DNA from: a virus
Strand: one strand, 5' to 3'
DNA length: 64,000 bases
Virus record (IMG/VR): IMGVR_UViG_3300037087_000181
Location: 1 to 64,000 of that record
Of the stretch, positions 59,142-64,000 are shown piece by piece. The notes beneath the pieces were generated by a model. That model saw only the letters and a program-made list of their open reading frames with translations. It was not told the DNA's origin and made no database searches. The translations under genes were made by a program, and so were the position numbers. How positions within the stretch are numbered: position 1 is the first letter of the stretch; each line of letters begins with the position of its first letter.

Positions 59142-60499
59142 TGGAATTTAACAACTCATTTACGGGTAAAAATATAATAGCACCTCTCCCGTCAAGCGAG
59201 GGTTTACAGAGGTCACAGGAGAATATGGATAACATGATTCTTGGGGCTGAGAAATTAAAAACAGAAATTTATCAAAGAAACGCTGAACAGTTTCAGAAAG
59301 CATCTAATGTCCCTCCTGAATTTGTACTTGCCGATTCAGCACAGAAAACACAGATGGGCTTGATCAATGCATTTAATCAGAAATGGGGTAAGGCATTCCA
59401 ACAGTCAGGTGGTAATCTTTCGGATGAGCAGAAGATGCAGATGACAACAGACAAAAATGTTCTACTCATGCAACAGCAGCAGATGCAATCAAGCATGGTT
59501 AGGGCAATGAAAGATAGAGAAGATGTTCAGAAAGATGTACAGGGGAATTTAGACCATGAGGATTTTAACAATAGGTGGAATGATTACCTAAAAACAGGAA
59601 ATTATGATCAGTCTCCATTACTTCCTGCATCAATAAGTCCAAATGATTATTTCAATAAAGATGCTAATAAGTTTAAGGGCAATCCTGCTGATGTGACAAC
59701 GGTTGAAAATATTGGTGGTGTTCCTCAAAAGGTAACAAGAACTGCAAGTGGCACTGAAGCACAGGGCAGAACATGGGTACAGGACAGGCTTCATAATGAT
59801 GACAGATTTGCAAGGGGTGTTATTCAAGATTTTCAGAACCTAAAAAACACAAATCCTTCGTTATATAAGCAGTATCTTGACACGGATATCAATGGAACCG
59901 TATCACCAGATGGGGCAAGGGCATCTCAATCGGTAAATAGCAATCCTATTTTAAAATATGCTCAAGATAATTATTGGCAAAATGCATTAAAACTGGGTGA
60001 AAGTAAACCAGTAACGCTTAAAATGGGTAGTGCAACAAAGTTTGATTATAGTAAAGTAAATGCTACTAATAACCAAAACGGATTATATACACCACAGGAC
60101 GGTTTCGCTGCCAAAGACGCAACTGGGAAGGTATTTAACTTACCCTCTTATCAGGACTTAGGTCAGAAAAAGGTAGTCACCGTAGATCAGAATATTAAAC
60201 AGATATACACCAAAGATAAAAACGGGAACGAAACACTTGTTCCTTTTAATCAATCAGCAAAATTTGATATTACCGGGTATAGTAAAGACAAAGATCAGAT
60301 TCTTATAACTCTTGATAGCGGTACAACTGGCGATGGTGATTATAGTAAGGGAGATCAGCTTGTAGTACCAGCAGCAGATTTTGATGATGTGTTGAAAAAT
60401 AAATATGGAATCTTTAGGGGACAACAAACTACAACAGCCACTACAAACTCTATTTTAGAGAGAGCCAAGCAACTTAATTCAAAGCCATCTAAAAAATAA
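59141..60499 (+). CDS. Putative internal virion protein, 452 aa
   Basis: Helical, Gln/Asn-rich (NAEQFQKASNVPPEFVLADS; LMQQQQMQSSMVRAMKDRED), with a long low-complexity C-terminal half of beta strands and polar linkers. Follows the Gly-rich protein without a gap. Probably ejected with the genome or forms the internal core. Followed by 47 bases without a terminator. Confidence 0.6.
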   Translation: MEFNNSFTGKNIIAPLPSSEGLQRSQENMDNMILGAEKLKTEIYQRNAEQFQKASNVPPEFVLADSAQKTQMGLINAFNQKWGKAFQQSGGNLSDEQKMQMTTDKNVLLMQQQQMQSSMVRAMKDREDVQKDVQGNLDHEDFNNRWNDYLKTGNYDQSPLLPASISPNDYFNKDANKFKGNPADVTTVENIGGVPQKVTRTASGTEAQGRTWVQDRLHNDDRFARGVIQDFQNLKNTNPSLYKQYLDTDINGTVSPDGARASQSVNSNPILKYAQDNYWQNALKLGESKPVTLKMGSATKFDYSKVNATNNQNGLYTPQDGFAAKDATGKVFNLPSYQDLGQKKVVTVDQNIKQIYTKDKNGNETLVPFNQSAKFDITGYSKDKDQILITLDSGTTGDGDYSKGDQLVVPAADFDDVLKNKYGIFRGQQTTTATTNSILERAKQLNSKPSKK

Positions 60500-60545
60500 T
60501 TTTAAAATATTTTAAGATAAATTTGCATAATTGGATTATGTGGTT

Positions 60546-60553
60546 TATCTTTG
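60546..60553 (+). promoter_or_regulatory. -7 box TATCTTTG abutting a start codon
   Basis: Only four bases separate it from ATG 60558, suggesting a leaderless transcript. Confidence 0.6.
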
Positions 60554-60557
60554 GTGA

Positions 60558-60770
60558 ATGGAATATTACGAAGATTTTGAAAAAATTATTGAGTGGACAA
60601 AACTTATGAATAAGATTAAAACTCAAATTTTGGATTTAGCATCTCCTAAAAATTGGATAGAAGATTATCCACACGAGAATGGAAATTATGTTAATAAGTG
60701 TATCCAATGTGGAGAGTTCTTTCTTGGGCATAAAAGAAGGGTGATTTGTAGAGAATGTCAAACATCGTAA
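60558..60770 (+). CDS. Small zinc-finger protein, 70 aa
   Basis: Helical N-terminus, then YVNKCIQCGEFFLGHKRRVI and CRECQ: a CxxC...H...CxxC zinc ribbon of a type frequent in Bacteroidota phages (NxCxxCxxxFxGHKRRxxC). Acts probably in nucleic-acid or protein binding. Confidence 0.7.
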   Translation: MEYYEDFEKIIEWTKLMNKIKTQILDLASPKNWIEDYPHENGNYVNKCIQCGEFFLGHKRRVICRECQTS

Positions 60771-60799
60771 ATAGCACCTAATCAATAATAAAGACCATT

Positions 60800-61261
60800 A
60801 TGGACAAATCGGTATTAACTTTATTAAGAGAAAACGGGCATTACATTGTTGAAAATGACGTTTTTTCTGACAGGGAGGGGCGAAATTGGATATTGCATGG
60901 TATGTTGGGAAATAATAATTTCACGCTTTCTTGTTTAGATGATACCTTATGGACGGAAGTTACCTTAAAGGAATTAAGAGAAAAATACACATTCAAATGC
61001 GATGCACTTGTTATTTTAAATTCTCCCGAAATTCAAGGGAATCTTTCACGGGCTAATCCTATAAGGAATCTTCCAATATATATTGAACATCTAAAAGAAC
61101 CATCTATTGTGGCACAAATATTGGATGATTTAAAGGCTGAAATGCAGAAAGATTCTCCGTGGATAGAAGAAGAGGCAATAGATGATTTTTTAAAAACATA
61201 CGGAGATGGTTTTGTGAAATTTGCGGCACTTTATAATGGACATGACCCCGCAAAGAATTAG
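60800..61261 (+). CDS. Hypothetical protein, 153 aa
   Basis: Alpha/beta protein starting MDKSVLTLLRENGHYIVEND, with an acidic helical C-terminus (DLKAEMQKDSPWIEEEAIDD). No family recognised. Last protein gene before the structured RNA. Confidence 0.6.
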   Translation: MDKSVLTLLRENGHYIVENDVFSDREGRNWILHGMLGNNNFTLSCLDDTLWTEVTLKELREKYTFKCDALVILNSPEIQGNLSRANPIRNLPIYIEHLKEPSIVAQILDDLKAEMQKDSPWIEEEAIDDFLKTYGDGFVKFAALYNGHDPAKN

Positions 61262-61291
61262 TGATATTAAAACGCTTTAAATAAAAAGACT

Positions 61292-61299
61292 TATCTTTG
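61292..61299 (+). promoter_or_regulatory. -7 box TATCTTTG for the structured RNA
   Basis: Expected start of transcription about 61303-61307, just before the first helix strand at 61312. Confidence 0.7.
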
Positions 61300-61302
61300 C
61301 AC

Positions 61303-61730
61303 CGGAAAATTAATCCTATGCGAGATAATTTGACACATAATCAAATAAAGATACTGGACTCCGTAGAGAGTTGTGTTGCGTTCTATTCGCATAGGATTCT
61401 ATCAACCAACTTGACACGGAGTTCTTATGACTTATTCTCTCCGATTGCTAATTTCATTTAGCAAAATCAAAGCAACGTAGTGGTTTATGGGATACCCAAT
61501 GCGAAAAGAAGCTGTGTGACAGCCTTGAATGAAAGACAATAGCATTGGGATGGAGTATAAAAGCGGTAGTCGTTGACAACAGGAGGGGAAACAAGTCCGC
61601 ACTGGATTAATAAGAAACAACAGTTAAGGGGTACTCTCTTAAACCACAGTCTTCGGAAGCACCAAGAGAAGGGCATCTCTACATTCAAGGGATTTCATTC
61701 TTCTTTTGTGCTATTTAAAGGTTTGCCAAA
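61303..61730 (+). ncRNA. Candidate large structured noncoding RNA, about 430 nt
   Basis: Helices seen: AATCCTATGCGA (61312-61323) with TCGCATAGGATT (61387-61398), 12 perfect pairs; GGACTCCGT (61356-61364) with ACGGAGTTC (61416-61424), crossing the first helix as a pseudoknot, with GAGTTG/CAACTT (61368-61373/61407-61412) stacking inside; hairpins TTGCTAA/TTAGCAA (61445-61451/61458-61464), GCTGT/ACAGC (61511-61515/61519-61523), AGAGA/TCTCT (61665-61669/61676-61680); long-range CCCAATGC/GCATTGGG (61495-61502/61542-61549) and GTGGTTTA/TAAACCAC (61480-61487/61640-61647). No long frame runs through it. The class is unknown; ornate phage RNAs such as ROOL and GOLLD are comparisons, not matches. The 3' end is uncertain. 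Confidence 0.6.
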
Positions 61731-61736
61731 AGTGAC

Positions 61737-61744
61737 TATCTTTG
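61737..61744 (+). promoter_or_regulatory. -7 box TATCTTTG for the large terminal gene
   Basis: 20 bases upstream of ATG 61765. Confidence 0.75.
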
Positions 61745-61764
61745 TAATCTATTAATAATCCTTC

Positions 61765-64000
61765 ATGGAAGATAAAACACAACAACTATTTAATCTTTTA
61801 AATGAGTCTAAGGATTTCAAGGGTGCATTCAAAACCCCTGAAGAGTTAACCGCTACACTTTCTGATGAAACTAAGGTTGGTGCGTTATATTCATTGCTTA
61901 ACGAGAGTGCTGATTTCAAAGGAGCATTTAATTCAATAGATGAGTTTAAAACATCATTTGATATAAAAAAAAAAGTTTCTTCACAAGATGCGCTCACTTC
62001 TGCTTCGGGCAAAGAGGAACTTCCTTTATTAGATCAGTTAGGGCAAAAGCCACAGGATTCCTTAACTCAACCATCACAGTCAACATCGGCTGAACCTGTT
62101 CAAAAAACAGAAGCGTTCACGTTCCCTGAACAAGCACCAATAATTGAACAACCAAGGGATGCCACTAATGTTAATATAGTACAAAGGACATCTTTGCCTA
62201 CACCTCCCGAAACAGTAATGCGCCAAGGTAGAGGTCTTAAACCAGAAAATTTAGGGGAATATATTAAAGCCTTTGGTGGAACTCTTAACAGAGCCTTTGA
62301 AGAAGTACCCAAACTTGCCGATTGGATTCAGTCGACTGCTAATGATGCTGTTCTACAAACTGTATATGGATTACCCGTGGCACAACAAGCACAGAAATTA
62401 AGAGCAGCAGGATTTGATTATTCTACTGCATTATCAACCGATCCAATGCAGCGTCCATTTGGCATGATAGCTGATCTTCTTGAGGGTTGGACAGACAAAA
62501 CCGTTGGGAAACTTGTATTACCACAAGGTAAGGAAAAGGGTGGTGTTATTGGTGACATAGCAACGGGTACGGCAAATGTATTACCCGATATTGCCTACGC
62601 ATCAGTCCTTGCAACAGCAATGCCAGAGGTATTGGCGTTAAAAGCCATAGAGATGGCAACAGGAATAAACCTTGCGAGCAACTTTGGATTTGAACAGGGA
62701 ATCAAAACTGCCGTAAGTAAATCTCAACAATTTGAAAATGGCGGTAATCTACAAAAGGTTCTTGCACCCGCAGTTGGGATGATAGAGGGTTATGCCCAAG
62801 GGTATTTCTTTGCGAATATGAGTACGAAAGGCAATGAGATAGGAAAGTCCATTGCCGATCAGGTTATGCCCAAAGTGACTACTGAAAGTCAGGCAATAAA
62901 CAAAGCCATAATCCAAACAGGGGGGGCTACTGTAAGTACAGCAGGCATGTTTGGTGGATGGGGAGTACTTGATGAGTATAGAAGAACTGGGCAAGTTTCA
63001 GAGGATACTTTCTTATCCAACGCAGGACAGGGAATGGTGTTTGGTACAAAAGACCCATTAAGAATGTTGCTTTCTAAAGGTGTGATGGCTTTTGTGGGCG
63101 CACCAAGACAGATGATTAATGATATAGCCAAGAGCGATATCCCCGCAGAAGAACACGCTAAAAACGCACATGAAAAGTTTGATGCCGTAGCCAATGGAAC
63201 ATCAGCCAATCCCGAATCAGACCTTGCATCAGGTAAATTATCAATAAACACAGCCATTTTAAAGGCTACTACAGAGCAGGTTTTAAATAATAAGGATGGG
63301 TTAATTTTAGCAGTAAAATCATCTACTTTTGAAACAAAAATTAAGGATGCTATTATTGATAAAATTAATGCTATTGATGCCGACAATGACACTAAAATAC
63401 AGGCTACAAAAGATATTACTGATAAAATCTCTAAGATTGATGATGCATTAAGTAATATAAGTGGTAATAATTCATGGGATGATGTCAGGAAAGAGGTTGA
63501 GTCAGCCCCGCTAAAGGAAAGAAAAGAAGAACTCAAACAGGACGCTAAAAAAGTCTACGGTATTGAGCCTAAAGAACAGCCAAAAGGGGAAGATGGAAAG
63601 GTTAAGGAAAAACCGAAGGCAGTACAGACAGAATCGTCACAGAAATTTTTAGATGACCTTGATAATTATAAGTTGGGTGACAAAACCTTCAAAAGTAAAG
63701 AAGACCTTACTAATTGGTTAGATAAAAACTACAATGAGAACGACAGGTTTAGTTCTGTCAACGAAGAAGGTTATCTTGAACCTAATACCATGAAAGTCTT
63801 TAACGAGTGGTATAAGGGTAATAAAGATAGGCTCGCTAAAGAAGAAATGGATCGCATAGATAAAGAAAACCAAATTAATACACAGGAGGGAACACAAAAT
63901 GCCAGTGAAAATAGAACATCAGATAGCCAACTCCCTGACCAAGGCACATCCGAATTGGAGCAAGGAAAAGGTAATGTCGACAATGTGGGCAACAATGAAC
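61765..64000 (+). CDS. Large polyvalent / ejection-type protein, partial (745+ aa)
   Basis: Open from ATG 61765 to the window end. Residues 1-70 carry two copies of a short motif (LFNLLNESKDFKGAFKTPEE; LYSLLNESADFKGAFNSIDE), like those in the muramidase-like protein at 32987. A disordered Pro/Gln/Thr region follows, then hydrophobic helices (about 240-360: VIGDIATGTANVLPDIAYAS; VMAFVGAPRQMINDIA) and a long charged helical, low-complexity part. This matches large phage proteins injected with the genome. The C-terminal enzymatic domains, if any, lie outside the window. Confidence 0.7.
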   Translation, partial: MEDKTQQLFNLLNESKDFKGAFKTPEELTATLSDETKVGALYSLLNESADFKGAFNSIDEFKTSFDIKKKVSSQDALTSASGKEELPLLDQLGQKPQDSLTQPSQSTSAEPVQKTEAFTFPEQAPIIEQPRDATNVNIVQRTSLPTPPETVMRQGRGLKPENLGEYIKAFGGTLNRAFEEVPKLADWIQSTANDAVLQTVYGLPVAQQAQKLRAAGFDYSTALSTDPMQRPFGMIADLLEGWTDKTVGKLVLPQGKEKGGVIGDIATGTANVLPDIAYASVLATAMPEVLALKAIEMATGINLASNFGFEQGIKTAVSKSQQFENGGNLQKVLAPAVGMIEGYAQGYFFANMSTKGNEIGKSIADQVMPKVTTESQAINKAIIQTGGATVSTAGMFGGWGVLDEYRRTGQVSEDTFLSNAGQGMVFGTKDPLRMLLSKGVMAFVGAPRQMINDIAKSDIPAEEHAKNAHEKFDAVANGTSANPESDLASGKLSINTAILKATTEQVLNNKDGLILAVKSSTFETKIKDAIIDKINAIDADNDTKIQATKDITDKISKIDDALSNISGNNSWDDVRKEVESAPLKERKEELKQDAKKVYGIEPKEQPKGEDGKVKEKPKAVQTESSQKFLDDLDNYKLGDKTFKSKEDLTNWLDKNYNENDRFSSVNEEGYLEPNTMKVFNEWYKGNKDRLAKEEMDRIDKENQINTQEGTQNASENRTSDSQLPDQGTSELEQGKGNVDNVGNNE

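Noticed and set aside
61318-61461. 47-codon frame starting at ATG 61318 inside the structured RNA
   Set aside because: It sits at a typical distance from the promoter, so I considered a small gene. However, it covers both strands of the 12-bp and 9-bp helices, resembles no family, and structure continues well past its stop. Kept as an alternative only.
61303-61730. Group I intron, tmRNA or RNase P RNA
   Set aside because: No split exons around it, no tRNA-like end with tag frame, and no convincing P4 or P7 core. A stretch near 61585 slightly resembles the RNase P P4 strand but lacks its partner.
27639-64000. Prophage or integrative element
   Set aside because: No integrase, excisionase, repressor/cro pair or attachment repeat was seen in the window.
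1-64000. Alternative genetic code (stop-codon recoding as in some crAss-like phages)
   Set aside because: Long genes are intact in the standard code and TAA, TAG and TGA all serve as ends; in-frame stops are limited to the decayed methyltransferase and one doubtful frame.

Overview
The window reads as part of a large, lytic-looking, short-tailed (podovirus-like) bacteriophage of a Bacteroidota host. The host assignment rests on repeated TAnnTTTG promoter boxes, often about 10-30 bases upstream of start codons; on the absence of Shine-Dalgarno-led starts; and on typically Bacteroidota protein modules (BACON-like Ig repeats, Fib_succ_major domains, a type IX secretion sorting domain). Portal, terminase, scaffold, capsid, neck and tail-stabilisation genes are present, and no tape-measure, tail-tube or sheath gene is visible. 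The gene order recalls crAss-like phages, but I cannot assign a family without a search. No integrase or excisionase is seen, and all three standard stop codons are used.

Layout. (1) 1-8000, minus strand: small accessory genes, many of them membrane or zinc-binding proteins, with a 12-bp tandem-repeat gene at the left edge, a plus-strand small RNA at 3.9 kb, a gene-free regulatory-looking stretch at 5.1-5.5 kb and a decayed MT-A70 methyltransferase at 7.3 kb. (2) 8062-17088, minus strand: a compact glycan-modification island with glycosyltransferases of several families, sugar or FkbM-type methyltransferases, a glycosyltransferase-methyltransferase fusion, a phage Dam methylase and an inserted HNH/AP2 homing endonuclease. 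(3) 17.1-27.5 kb, mostly plus strand: two GroES-like co-chaperonins (one a tandem duplication), a DnaQ-like exonuclease, a DUF1376 replication-type protein, an SSB-like protein, a 5'-nucleotidase, a dNTP diphosphohydrolase and three more glycosyltransferases. At 20.0-20.8 kb two divergent promoters face outward into a leftward tRNA/structured-leader transcript and a rightward leader with mutually exclusive helices. (4) 27.6-64 kb, plus strand: the virion module, running TerL, portal, muramidase-like protein, scaffold, major capsid, neck proteins, giant tail-stabilisation protein, host-surface-like adhesins with Sec signals, internal/ejection proteins and a large polyvalent protein cut by the window edge. 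It is interrupted by two related HNH homing endonucleases and a Mom-like DNA-modification gene. A roughly 430-nt structured noncoding RNA with its own promoter lies at 61.3-61.73 kb.

How it fits together: the phage carries DNA-modification genes (Dam, Mom-like), a large surface-glycan or virion-glycosylation toolkit, folding helpers (GroES-like) for its virion proteins, and fibres whose N-termini carry secretion signals. Promoter boxes and intrinsic terminators split the right arm into short transcription units around TerL, portal, scaffold/capsid and the insertions.

Everything here was read by eye from sequence. Family names are recognitions of motifs, not search results.
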